Origin: Nothophaeocryptopus gaeumannii
Lineage: Eukaryota > Ascomycota > Dothideomycetes > Mycosphaerellales > Mycosphaerellaceae
Assembly (NCBI GenBank): GCA_031771865.1
Contig: JASISA010000009.1
Location: forward strand, 992,001 to 1,056,000
Length of the DNA: 64,000 nucleotides
Direction of reading: 5' to 3'
Position numbers and translations under genes: made by a program. Under the pieces are notes generated by a model. That model saw only the letters and a program-made list of their open reading frames with translations, ran no database searches and was not told the DNA's origin. Below are positions 1 to 9,915 of this stretch, one piece after another (position 1 is the stretch's first letter; each line of letters starts with the position of its first letter).

Positions 1-685
1 TTGGAGATCTAAGCCCTTCTAGAAAAGCTGCAGAACGATTTGCTATTCGGTACGCCTTGCATATGCCAGTATACCACCTCTGATTGGGTGGTAGGTCGGA
101 AGTAGAGGGAGCAAGTGCCGAGTCGTGGTTGACAGGATCGCGTTGAGGAGCTGCAGAGTCCGTGCAAGGTTTCGCTCTCTTGCATGAACTCGCGGTCTCT
201 GACCGAGACAGCTTCGCGAGTGCTGGCCGTCTTATCTTGCACGTGGGTCGGAGGAAACAGGATTCATCATCAAGGGTGTACGAGATGCACATCGGAGTCC
301 GATCCGAGTAGGCAGAATCGGTTGCTGTGTTGTCGGTCAGACCTTCGGTCGCGCAGTACGTGGCATGCAGGCAAGATGAAGCTTTCTGGGGAGCTCTGGG
401 GCCGAAGGACAGGAACAGGAAAGCGCTCAAGGGCTCTGTCTCACGGCTACCGCGAAGGCGTGTTGTACCAACCTCACGAAAGAAATTACTCTACCATCAC
501 AAATGCATCCTCAGGTCTGGACATGATCTGTTGTGTCGAGCGAGTCACATGGAACTTGCACCTTGAGCAGGGGCTTTCACTCCTGTCTATTGTTGAGGGT
601 TTCTGATCTGGCTTCGGTTCTGTGTTTGCTGTGGACTGTACATACGTCTGGTACATATCTGTGTGTTTTCGGGAGTCATCTCCAG
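1..685. other. No gene seen
   Basis: I see no convincing coding sequence, RNA gene or repeat here. The short open frames on both strands have no recognisable domain and overlap one another. The right edge is the 3' flank of the broken HET gene. Confidence 0.5.
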
Positions 686-2807
686 TCATATAATCGTGAT
701 CTTTCGCTTCTCCTGAGTCAATAGCCACTGCAACGTCTTGGCGGCTTCCGCTGACTCCTTCTCTAGCTCGTCCGAAAGTTCACCCCTCCCGTGTTGATAC
801 AATGCGACTCTCTCATAGGTCTGATGCTGTCCAGTAATAGATCGAAGGACAAGTGCAACTATTGTGCTCTCGACGCTGGGCGGGGTCCGGGAAGATCCAT
901 CACAGGAAAAGAAGGTCGACGCCGTCTCCAAGAGTTTCCCTTGCCCAGTCCGCAGCGACATCGTCTGTATCAGATAAGGACTGGCGGCAACGATCTGGAT
1001 ATATTTTACCGGATATGAGTTGAGAGCACGGAAGTCGAGCAGAGAAATCGAGCCCACCTTCTAGATACTTTCCTGCTTTCAGATCACTACACCTGGTGCT
1101 GTAACCGTACAACACCAGGCGACCATGTTGGATTTCACCATACCCATCAACACCGACCGGCTCGACGTATGCCTCGCAGAAGTCCGCCAACTCAAAGGCT
1201 CTCTTGTCTATAAAGAGACTGTTGTGTGCCAAAAAGTAGACGCTAGTCTGACTCGCTACCCATGACCAAGATGGAGCACGAATCTTCGGTGGGATTCGAT
1301 ATCTAGGGAAGCCCCGGCGACCTGGTGGTCCTCCAACCCACCACGAGAGCCCGCGGCATATCGATTTCTGCCAAAGCCCAGCTAAATAGCGATCGTTCGC
1401 GCTACTATATCTTTGATGCATGCTTCTCGCGAGTCCGGACAGTGCATGAAGCCGGTCATTTCCAAATGTGAGGTTGCAGCCACTGTATGTTTTGACTATT
1501 TCGCTCCAATGGTTGAACAGCTCAAACGCATCAGAGGGGTCCGAAGGTGCTTTGGACGCTTTCTGCTTGACTGGCCCTCCTCCAAATTGACGAGACGAGT
1601 TTTCATCTTCCAAGACTGGCCTCAAGTACTTGTGAGCGGAAATGCTAGTGTTGCATTCGAAGGTGTAATGACTTTTGGAGATTCGGAGCGTTCGAGGCGA
1701 GAGTATGGCCTCTTGGTATGCCCAAGCCCTACGGTCCAGGCAACATTTGCCGTGAGCGTCGGACGGATGTTCTGGATCTTTGCGAAGTCGAACCAGTGCT
1801 GGACCGATCCCGTCTCTAGACTGGAGAAACAAATGGAAGTCACTTTCCTGGTTGTCCGTCGAGCTCAAACAGCAATGGTTAGCGATGCATGAGCCTCCAA
1901 TGTCCCGTTCCTAGTCGCCCAAGAAACCAGGGCTAGAGTCCACAGCATCGGCGGCAATGATTGTAAACAACGCATTCGCGTAGACGTTGGCCATGTCCGC
2001 ACATTGTTCTTGCCAATCCTCTGGACTGTCCTGCAGGATGGAAAGAGAGTCTATCCACAGGCACCGAGTCCCAAAACAGCGCGCAACGCGAATCGCATCG
2101 CGAAAGGTCCTGGGTAGCGAACTGTAGCTGATGCCGCTTTTCTGAAGGTCAATATCCGCGGTGGTCGTAGTCGTTGGTCGGCAGTCTGCGGAGTCACCCC
2201 AGCAATGACTTAAAGCAATGTAGCGGTCCAAGGCGTCCGGCTCGGTGACAAGAGTAATAAGGTCACCGGTTCTCCAGCCAATATCCAGTAGCCTTCTGGT
2301 GACATAATCGTGCCGTGGCCGTTGGCACTGCTGGTGGTGTTTAAGACAATGCCCCAGTCATTCAGTGACTATCAAGTAATCGAATCGTGGTGTTTCTGGT
2401 CTGAGGTTGAGCAAAGGAAGATCTCCATATATAGGTTTTGCCTTCCAGGTCTCAAACCCATACACCAGTATATCCCCATCGATCAATCCGACGGTGACGC
2501 CAGTCGAGCAATACGGCGTTCGACTGAACGATGGGTCCAAAGGAACCACCTGTCTAGCTCCAGCCAGTACGAGCCTATGATGATCTCGCATGCCTAGTAG
2601 ATGTTGTATTGGGCCCATACAGACCGGACATCCATTGCGCGCTGCTTCTCGTATGTATCCGATGGTCGTCTCTTCGCCGATCTCAAAAGTAGCATAATCT
2701 GAACCATCAGAGGGCGACTGCTGGAGCAGGCTGACGAATGCGCGTTTACGCAACTGGCACAGAGGCTTGCAATATGACGAGGGCGTGATATCTGAAGAGG
2801 TGGACAT
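686..2807 (-). pseudogene. HET-domain (heterokaryon incompatibility) protein, broken
   Basis: This is a HET-domain gene relic. HET proteins act in fungal non-self recognition and can trigger cell death on hyphal fusion. Reading from the ATG at 2807, one continuous frame carries the family marks in order: RYIALSHCWG near 2225, the block FRDAIRVARCFGTRCLWIDS, an EDWQEQCADMANVYANA-type block, RRAWAYQE, and RAPSWSW. That frame has two in-frame stops: TGA at 2360-2358, where HET proteins usually have a Trp before a Cys/His-rich stretch, and TAG at 1913-1911, a likely former Gln codon. The same frame continues cleanly through both, and neither has a credible intron around it. Near 905-915 the frame slips by one base, and the typical HET tail (ESTIVALVL, then YERVALYQHG) continues to 686. 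An earlier ATG at 2921 is possible. I call it a pseudogene; the alternative is consensus error. Confidence 0.8.
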
Positions 2808-3022
2808 GCCTGTGTCTCGGTCCACAGTTCCTGGTATGAAGATCAACACAGTGAAAGAAGATCTGGTGGGAAGGGCAACATGAAAGGTACGTGTACGTTG
2901 CCGGGCGCTACTGCATAACAACCAAGCCGTCTGCTCACAGCCTCAGCCTCGCGCGCCTTCCCTCACCACCACTCCAATCTCCCCTCCAACATAGCCCTCT
3001 CATGCTTCGCTCGCACTTCGTT

Positions 3023-4063
3023 TTACTCGCTTTCACCTTTCCTCATCTTGTTCACAATCTCTTCAACCTGCTTGCTGGCCTGCTCATCCACCGCCACAAA
3101 CGCAAGAATCTGCTGCTTTTCAGTCTTCATAATGTCTTCGTCGCATCTACGGCATTCTCCTCGTCGATTTGTTCACACACCTTCTTCTCCTCTGCCAAAG
3201 CTTGCAATCTTGATTCCAGGACACCCATCTGTCCAATGATCGCTTCCAGTCTCAGCTTCGCCTCCGTAGCAACCACCACGAGGTTATACACTTCCGGCTC
3301 AACGACCTGGAAGAATCGAAAGCAATCCAGTCCTAGGAAGTACAACAAGCTCCAGGAGTGCGCAGCGGGGACATTATGATACACCATCTCTTGTGCAGTA
3401 ATCGCAAACCTGCTGCTATTTCCCAAATTCTCCAGTGTCCCGACATGGGACTGATACAAATCGCCAAGTGTATAGTCGTCCCAATGCAAGCTCTGATGTC
3501 GGAAATCGTATTCACGCTCCGAAAAGCGGTCTATGAGCTTATTGGTCTCCTTGAGCTGGGACGCGAAAGTCGCGAGATTTAACTTCTCGGTTTCGACGAA
3601 GTCCGCATGCGATTGGAGGAGAAGAGGGTAGAGTTGGGTGAGACTGTCGTGCGTGGTGTGCATTGCCAGTGGGACGAACTCTAGGACGCAGGACTTGCTG
3701 GTGAGCGCGTTGACTTCTTGGAGCAAAGGAGTCAGAGGTGTGGTTCCGGATTTGAGAGATTTGAGGAGGGCGGAAGTGCGATCCAGGGACTGGAGCAGAT
3801 TCCTGTGCTCTGAGGGATGAGTTGGTGCTCGCACAGGAGTTGCGTGGTCCGGATGCTAGTGCAGAGGAGGATGAGGAGTGGTCCAATAATTCCTAGCGTA
3901 GCCAGTATGCCCAGAAATACATTCCAGGTGAGCCTGACATAAGGTAGCACGGCCTCTGCTGCCCGTCTGAATGTTGTTACTCTACGAGCCCCAGGCTTGG
4001 TCCCGTCTGCGAATCATATCCTTCGAGAATGTACATCGCCGCCTCCATGGTCGAAGAAGCCAT
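3023..4063 (-). pseudogene. Fungal membrane/coiled-coil protein, frame-broken
   Basis: I do not recognise the family. Four overlapping segments read as one protein if three frame breaks are bridged. From ATG 4063 a soluble N-terminus (MASSTMEAAMYILEGYD) runs to about 4005, next to a GGG run. The frame then shifts into an arginine-rich stretch and a single hydrophobic helix (WNVFLGILATLGIIGPLLIL, about 3930-3870). It shifts again near 3800-3840 into a 235-residue helical, coiled-coil-like segment containing LNLATFASQLKETNKLIDRF, and once more near 3130 into a short tail (EKQQILAFVAVDEQ) ending in TAA at 3025-3023. All three shifts have the same direction, equal to loss of one base each, and restore the starting frame together. 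No canonical intron explains any of them. The gene lies beside a broken HET gene, and decay or sequence error are both possible. Confidence 0.55.
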
Positions 4064-4807
4064 GGGTCTGTGACCTCCGCCAGCGTTGTTTCTCCTCTTC
4101 TGTAGCTCGGGACATCCTTCTGACCAATCAACTCTGAGGCCTGCTAGAGCTCAAGAGCATGAGTCGAATCTACACAAATAGAGTCATATTGAATAGAAGA
4201 GCCAGCAACGTGCGCTCTTGCTGTCCTTGTCCTTTGTTCCGACCTACCTCAAGTCCATGTTCGGACAGCTTCTTTGGCCTTGTTGATCACGGCAAGCGTC
4301 ACAGACACGCCTGATGACGTTCCGTCTCTTCCGTGTGCTCTGAAAATGTAGAGGGTTTTGCTCATAGGAGTCATCGAAAGGGCGTCGCTTGGAAGACGCA
4401 TTGCGACCGATATCCTTCGGTCGCAGGGTCGCCGAGATCGAGCCATGAATCTTCCCGAGAGCAGATAATATTCATAAGGAGCTTTCAAGTACGAGAAGCT
4501 TGCGAAAAAGCTTAGACTGACTGTTGAAGAACGTGTTGAGGAAGGGTTGACGGGGTGACCGCAGGCGCCAGAAAGGAGTTCCGGCTCCACTCAGCTTTCA
4601 CTCTCCCATCCTCGCAACCAATACCAACAACCGAGCGGAACAGCCATCCACATAGCAATAGCAGACGCTCTCATGGGCAAGCAGCCTTCAGAGCATCTCG
4701 GAGACACTCTGTTATTGACGGGAACCCAGGGCCTCGCCGGCGGGGCTGAGTAACGCCAATATCAAGGTTGTATAATGACCTTGCAGCTCCCTCCCCTATC
4801 CAATAAG
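4064..4807. other. Intergenic, nothing recognised
   Basis: Only short anonymous open frames on both strands. The right part is the 5' flank of the tRNA-like gene. No repeat or regulatory motif could be supported. Confidence 0.4.
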
Positions 4808-5012
4808 GGGCGTTTGGTCTAGGGGTATGATTGTGAGTCGCAAGTGGTGTCCTCTGAGCTGTAATGGCTGCTAACACCCTCCCCAGTTCGCTTCGCATGC
4901 GCCTCCAGCTGAGGTTGTTGCTTGTGAAAGGTACATCAGGCCTAGCAACGCTGTCATCGAAACCCAAATCTAACCAGAAACTAGGTCGTGGGTTCAATTC
5001 CCACAACGTCCA
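4808..5012 (+). tRNA. Interrupted tRNA-Pro-like gene
   Basis: The ends form a tRNA. The acceptor stem GGGCGTT (4808-4814) pairs with AACGTCC (5005-5011) with a single G-U. The 5' part continues as TTGGTCTAGGGGTATGATT, matching the eukaryotic proline-tRNA D arm and A box. The 3' part has a perfect T arm (GTGGG, loop TTCAATT, CCCAC, about 4988-5004) with a B box. A T6 run follows 10 nt downstream. What should be the anticodon arm is instead about 130 nt. Inside it are GTGAGT at 4833, GCTGCTAAC at 4867-4875 and CCCCAG ending at 4886, which together look like a spliceosomal intron. The segment after that AG, TTCGCTTCGCATGCG, resembles a proline anticodon arm but does not pair well. No clean anticodon stem could be built. 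It may be a tRNA with an unusual long intron, or a disrupted copy. Confidence 0.55.
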
Positions 5013-5022
5013 TTACATTAGC

Positions 5023-5028
5023 TTTTTT
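5023..5028 (+). terminator. Pol III T-run terminator
   Basis: Six consecutive T on the + strand, about 10 nt after the last base of the tRNA-like acceptor stem. This is the position and form expected for RNA polymerase III termination. Confidence 0.55.
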
Positions 5029-5136
5029 CTTTTGACATTACAGGTTATGTCATTCTTTTGGCCTGAAAGTGGTGGTTTGTGAAAGTTGAGGCCACACCCT
5101 GGGTTGATGCTGCCAGACTAGTCGTCCGCACTTCTT

Positions 5137-5451
5137 TTACTCTCCACAGCTTTGCACCGTGATATCCGGAATCTCAAAGGCCTCAAGACAATCAACTTCC
5201 CTCCCATTAAGCAGTGGTACCGCAATATACTGAATGGTGTGCAGCTTGTCCGAATCCTCCGGGCTGAACTTCCCGCTTCCAGCTCCCCCTTCAGACTTCA
5301 AAAGCACGGCATCAAGGCGAAGTAGGTTAATGATCCAAGTACCCTCCATTACTTTTGAATGGTCTGGAGTGTGCTGGTGACAGGCCGTCCGTGAGACCGT
5401 AGTGATACAGCAAGAACTCGAAGTGGCGGGCTTCAGAGTTTTCTGCTCCAT
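5137..5451 (-). CDS. Small hypothetical protein (doubtful)
   Basis: An open frame of 104 codons ending in TAG, possibly the last exon of a gene whose 5' part I cannot define. The C-terminal 70 residues have an ordinary composition (for example HTIQYIAVPLLNGREVDCLE), while the N-terminus is Cys/Ser/Thr-rich and may not be coding. No domain is recognised. It lies between the tRNA-like gene and the divergently oriented AAR2 gene. Confidence 0.3.
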   Translation of the reverse strand: MEQKTLKPATSSSCCITTVSRTACHQHTPDHSKVMEGTWIINLLRLDAVLLKSEGGAGSGKFSPEDSDKLHTIQYIAVPLLNGREVDCLEAFEIPDITVQSCGE

Positions 5452-5664
5452 TCCTTTCCAGCTTCGGCTTGCTTCCCAGAGGACGGGTTGATCTTCAGTT
5501 AGGCGAAAACGAGAAAGAGAAAGACGCCGTAATGAGCTGTTTTGGTGTTGAGCGGATGTTGCCTGAGAACAGCGAGAGGTGACGTTGGAAGAAAGCTCGA
5601 GATCAAACGGCTACCTGCGCAAGAAATCAGGAAGACAAAGGACATCACCTACATCGACCTCGAG

Positions 5665-7083
5665 ATGGAAACAGCCAACACGCCCGCGCTGCTTCTGCTT
5701 GACTTACCGCCATCAGCACTCGCCGGCATTGACCTGCTTTCCTTCACCGTAACACCTCGATTTCGCGGAGTCAAGGACTTGCCGGCGGGCTTCCACTTCG
5801 CATTCGCCGGCACCAGCACCGCCTTCTCAGAACGACATGGCCTCTGGTTTCGCATACCAAGCGCGGAAGAAGCCGAACAGTTGCCACTATTCATCACCAA
5901 ATGGGACTGCAATGCAGAGACCCTCGCCGCCGAAACAGACTCGGCCTCCCTCCTCCGGTGGCGAGCAAACCTAGGCACCCTATGGCGCGAAGGCCTAACA
6001 CCCTACCGCCAGACCACCACCACCACGTCCTCGCATACCGCAGACGACGAAGACCTCGAAGAAGAACCCAACGACTGGCCCACCCTAACCTCCCACATAA
6101 CCGCCTCCCTCCTTTCCCGAATCACATGCACCGAAACCAACGAATGGCATCTAACATCCGCCTTCTCCGCTCGCCGCGACATAGAAGATATCCCCGGCCT
6201 CGACGAAGAAGACAAAAAAGCCCTCCAAGCCGATCAGGAACTCTCCTTCCTCCCGATCGACCTCCGCCAGACTTGGCCCACCGGCGCTACAGGTCGTGAA
6301 CGAACAGAAGCTGCGCAGGATCGCTCTTGGGCTCTCCAAAACATTGTACAGCAACATTGCACCGACGAGGATATCAACGAACTCCTCGGCGAAATGCAAT
6401 TCTGTTTCCTCATGATCCTAACGATAAATAATTTCTCCTGCCTAGAACAGTGGAAACGCATACTTCAGCTGGTTTTCACATGTAAGAGCGCTGTGGAGAA
6501 AGAACCACATTTTTTTGTCAAAGCGATTGCGGCGTTGAGATTACAATTGCAGCATTGTAAAGATGCTGAAGGTGGACTCATCGACCTAGCAGATGAAGGA
6601 GGCTCGCTCCTCAAATATCTCCTCCTGCGCTTCCGCAAAGGTTTGGAGTCGTTTACAGGTTCGAGTTCGGAGGGAGTGGTGGATGTTCTGGATGAACTCG
6701 ACGACCTAGAAGATTATCTCCGCACCGAGCACAACTGGACCTTCGGCGGCGATTTCGCGCGCTCGGGCGTTCTGGAACTGGAAGATGGAGAGCAAGTACA
6801 TATGGAGAGCCATGCTTTTGATGAGGATGATGAGACGGGGGAGTTTGCGCCGCAGATTGTGGACTTGACGGAGGAGCAGGCGAGGTTACTTGGTGTGAGT
6901 TTGGAGGATGTGAGGGAGATGCAGGGGAGATTGGGCGAGATGAGCCTGAGGGATAAAGGGACGGGGGTTTTGCAAGAGATTGAGGATGAGAAGGTAGATG
7001 GGGAGGAGAGTGAGGAGGAGAGTGAGGAGGAGGAGGAGGAGGAGGAGATGGGGGATCTGGAGGAGATGGATTCGCGGTACTAA
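5665..7083 (+). CDS. AAR2: AAR2 family U5 snRNP assembly factor
   Basis: The protein has about 472 residues from the ATG at 5665. The frame is open upstream to 5542, but homology to the family begins at this methionine. The N-terminus reads LLLLDLPPSALAGIDLLSF followed by PRFRGVKDLPAGFHFAF, the hallmark AAR2 start (a small hydrophobic strand, then the F-R-G-V-K and P-G-x-H-F motifs). The middle and C-terminal helical part includes QFCFLMILTINNFSCLEQWK, the conserved AAR2 helical region. The extreme C-terminus is a long Glu-rich tail common in fungal nuclear proteins. AAR2 binds Prp8 in cytoplasmic and nuclear U5 snRNP precursors and is exchanged for Brr2 during maturation. No intron is needed. 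It converges on the BADH gene, with 199 bp between stop codons. Confidence 0.9.
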   Translation: METANTPALLLLDLPPSALAGIDLLSFTVTPRFRGVKDLPAGFHFAFAGTSTAFSERHGLWFRIPSAEEAEQLPLFITKWDCNAETLAAETDSASLLRWRANLGTLWREGLTPYRQTTTTTSSHTADDEDLEEEPNDWPTLTSHITASLLSRITCTETNEWHLTSAFSARRDIEDIPGLDEEDKKALQADQELSFLPIDLRQTWPTGATGRERTEAAQDRSWALQNIVQQHCTDEDINELLGEMQFCFLMILTINNFSCLEQWKRILQLVFTCKSAVEKEPHFFVKAIAALRLQLQHCKDAEGGLIDLADEGGSLLKYLLLRFRKGLESFTGSSSEGVVDVLDELDDLEDYLRTEHNWTFGGDFARSGVLELEDGEQVHMESHAFDEDDETGEFAPQIVDLTEEQARLLGVSLEDVREMQGRLGEMSLRDKGTGVLQEIEDEKVDGEESEEESEEEEEEEEMGDLEEMDSRY

Positions 7084-7282
7084 GGGTTTCGAGGGGGAAA
7101 AGACATGTGGCTTGTTCGAGCGAGGCGTGAGGCGTAATGTGGACATGCTTTCAAGTGGTATCTACAAAAACTCAATCCAGTGCCGCAAGTTGATCGTGGC
7201 ACATTCATTCCCGCTCTTCTCTACTCCATGTTCCTACGCTTCAACGAATGCCCTGCCGCCACTCCCTCCAACAGCTTACAGC

Positions 7283-8794
7283 TTACAGCTTCGGAAAAGC
7301 AGTCGGCACCTTCTCACCCATCTCAACGAGGGTGCTTTTATTCTGCACCCAATTATCAATCCCCTTCCTTCCGTTCTCAACACCAAGCCCACTCAGCTTC
7401 CACCCACCAACCGGCATCTCCGCAGGTGACTCGCCCCAAGTATTCACCCAGGTGATACCAGCTTCTAACCTCGCAACAATCTTGTGGCCTAAGTCGATAT
7501 TCTTCGTGAAGACACCAGCAGCCAGACCCATCTTGGTGTTGTTTGCGCGAGCGACTAGATTGTCGACCCAATTGTCACCACTATCCTTGTAGAGAAGGAT
7601 GCATAGCACTGGGCCGAAGATCTCGTCGATTGAGATGAGCATGTCGTCTGTGCAGTCTGTGAAGACGGTTGGCTTGACCCAGTAACCGTCTGAGGAGGCG
7701 CCTGATGGGAGTGATGGCTTCTCGTATCCTCCGTACAGTAGCTTGGCTTTGTCGACTTCTACGCCGTGTTTGATGTATTTAAGGACTTTCTCGTAGTGCA
7801 CTTTGCTTACAAGGGGTCCGAAGTTGGTGCTTGGATCGAAGAGATCTCCGGCTCGGATGTTGTCCATGTGTTGGAGGAGGACCTTCTCGAATTCGCTTTT
7901 CATGGATTCTGGCACGAATACCCGCGTTCCATTCGTGCACACTTGTCCAGTTGAGAAGAAGTTTGCCATCATCGCGCCGTTCACAGCATCTTCGACACTG
8001 GCGTCCGGAAGAATTATGCAGGGTGATTTGCCACCCAGCTCCATGGTCACATATTTCATGCCGCCCGCGGCTGATCCTGCGACCTTCATACCAGTGCTGA
8101 CTTGCCCCGTGAACGAGACTTTTTTAATATCCGGGTGGGAAGTCAACATTGCGCCAACGTCACCGGCTCCCTGCACAACGTTGAACACACCGGCTGGAAC
8201 GCCTGCCTCAGTATAAATCTCCGCGAGCTTCAAAGCATGCAGAGGTGTGAACTCTGAAGGCTTGTAAACCATGCAGTTTCCTGCTGCTAGACAAGGCGCG
8301 GACTTCCAGAGCGCGATCTGAATAGGGTAGTTCCACGCTCCAATTCCAGCGCATACTCCGAGTGGTGCTTTCGTGGTGTATATCCACGCATCCGGTCTTA
8401 ATTGAGTAGTCTCGCCATTGAGTCCTCCAGAAGCTACCAGATTCGCGTAGTATTCCAGTACATCAGCCCCAGTCACCACATCGACTACACTCGTTTCTGA
8501 GAAAGCCTTTCCAGTATCGTGGGTCTCGGTTTTGGCAAGCTCGTCGTTGCGTTGTCTCAGTATTGCCACTGCTCTGAGAAGAATCCTGCCTCGCTCCATT
8601 CCGGACATTGACGACCACTTTGCGAACCCATCTTTGGCAGACTTGACAGCCGCATCGATGGCTGCCTTGTCTGCTTTGCAAATTTGAGCTATCGGTCGAC
8701 CAGTGGAAGGATCTATGCTCTGAAATGTCTCTGATGTTGTGTGCTTCTTGCCACCATAGTACAGCGGTTGCTGCTCATACTTTGCAGAAGCCAT
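7283..8794 (-). CDS. Betaine-aldehyde dehydrogenase
   Basis: An intact 503-residue ALDH-superfamily enzyme. Betaine-aldehyde dehydrogenase oxidises betaine aldehyde to glycine betaine with NAD(P)+. Visible landmarks are the cofactor/oxyanion Asn in GAWNYPIQI (N154), the KPSEFTP motif near 178, the Rossmann SFTGQVSTG near 227, the general-base Glu in MELGGKSPC (E252) and the catalytic Cys in [10 protein letters not shown] (C286). Length and motif spacing fit BADH, and the sequence shows no break or intron. Divergent from it, 1.1 kb away, lies a choline oxidase, the enzyme that makes its substrate. This makes BADH far more likely than another ALDH class. Products would act as osmoprotectant or allow choline use as a carbon and nitrogen source. 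Confidence 0.92.
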   Translation of the reverse strand: MASAKYEQQPLYYGGKKHTTSETFQSIDPSTGRPIAQICKADKAAIDAAVKSAKDGFAKWSSMSGMERGRILLRAVAILRQRNDELAKTETHDTGKAFSETSVVDVVTGADVLEYYANLVASGGLNGETTQLRPDAWIYTTKAPLGVCAGIGAWNYPIQIALWKSAPCLAAGNCMVYKPSEFTPLHALKLAEIYTEAGVPAGVFNVVQGAGDVGAMLTSHPDIKKVSFTGQVSTGMKVAGSAAGGMKYVTMELGGKSPCIILPDASVEDAVNGAMMANFFSTGQVCTNGTRVFVPESMKSEFEKVLLQHMDNIRAGDLFDPSTNFGPLVSKVHYEKVLKYIKHGVEVDKAKLLYGGYEKPSLPSGASSDGYWVKPTVFTDCTDDMLISIDEIFGPVLCILLYKDSGDNWVDNLVARANNTKMGLAAGVFTKNIDLGHKIVARLEAGITWVNTWGESPAEMPVGGWKLSGLGVENGRKGIDNWVQNKSTLVEMGEKVPTAFPKL

Positions 8795-9915
8795 TGTGTA
8801 TAATTGATGCAGCTAACAATACTGAATACGCTGCTCACTCGATCCAGCGAGGTGATTGTGAAGTCCGCTTGGAAATTTCACGGCTTTCGACGGCAGAGTC
8901 CCGAACCACGTGTAGCTGATGTAGGTGAATGAAAAACTTCCCCCAAAGAGGTAAGAGCATCCGATATCTCGGAGTCCAGTAACAGCCGGCGATACGGTGG
9001 CTTCTGACCGATGGCTGTGGTGTGAGGAATGGAGACTTCGATCCTGGACGAGTGGAATGAAAATTCTTATGCAGGGTACGCCTCGTTCTGTGCTCGATCC
9101 AAGGTGGAGACCTGCGGCTGGAGGAACAGTCTCAGATTCGCTAGCCTCGTGCGCTGGCTGCAGCAGCAGGAACACGACCGGGTATGGGAGTGCTTGCAGT
9201 AATGATGTCTTTGACGCAGGATGCGGGAAGCGGGATGTATAGCTACAGGCTACAGCTCTGCACACATTCGGCCGGAGCTCGTGTGATGCTGGTGATCTGG
9301 CAAGACGTGAGGTTCGATCTCTCACTTGTTTAGAGTTTCAGTCGGCAAGCTCGGCGCTAGCTCTGGTCTCAAAATGTCGTGGGACGCCGCGCTTTGCCTA
9401 CGTCAGAAGTCGCGCTAGCGTTATCGATTGTGCAGCCTTGCACGCTACACTGATCTCGCCGACGACTTTCACACACGCGGGCAGAATTTTCGAGGGCTTG
9501 GCTGATGCAAGATACGCCTCCCGAAGCATTTCGAGGCTCGAGCACGTCTAGCGCTGCCTGTTCGGTTTCTGAAGGACCTCGCGTGTCACCATGGCCAGAC
9601 GAAGGTCCCTCCCGGCGGCGCCGGCGGCGGCGGAGACTGGATGGAGACTGGGCCTTGCCCGTCAACAACCACCACTCCCACAAGGCCCGTTGTCACGCGC
9701 GAGATGTGGAGCTGGCAGGATGTCGTAACCTTTTTATCTATCGGAGAGCTTAGTGAACATACTCTTTGTAACCTTCCATCCTTCCCTCCTTCAAGCCATT
9801 GCTTGTCCATACCTCTTTCGCTGATCACTCGTCTCTCGCTTCTTTGTTGCAAGCGAGTCAATATCTACTACCAGACCACTCTACCTGCGATACATACGAG
9901 CATACGGCCTTCAAG
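8795..9915. promoter_or_regulatory. Shared divergent promoter, BADH / choline oxidase
   Basis: A 1.1-kb region separates the start codons of the two oppositely transcribed betaine-pathway genes. It contains a short GC-rich block (about 9610-9640) and a CT-rich stretch before the choline oxidase start (about 9770-9850), a common layout in fungal promoters. I see no open frame with coding character. Coordinated expression is inferred from the arrangement; no specific operator could be identified. Confidence 0.5.

Noticed and set aside
9240..9330. A B-box-like GAGGTTCGATCTCTC that could mark a tRNA
   Set aside because: A T arm can be drawn but no partner acceptor stem or A box is found upstream.
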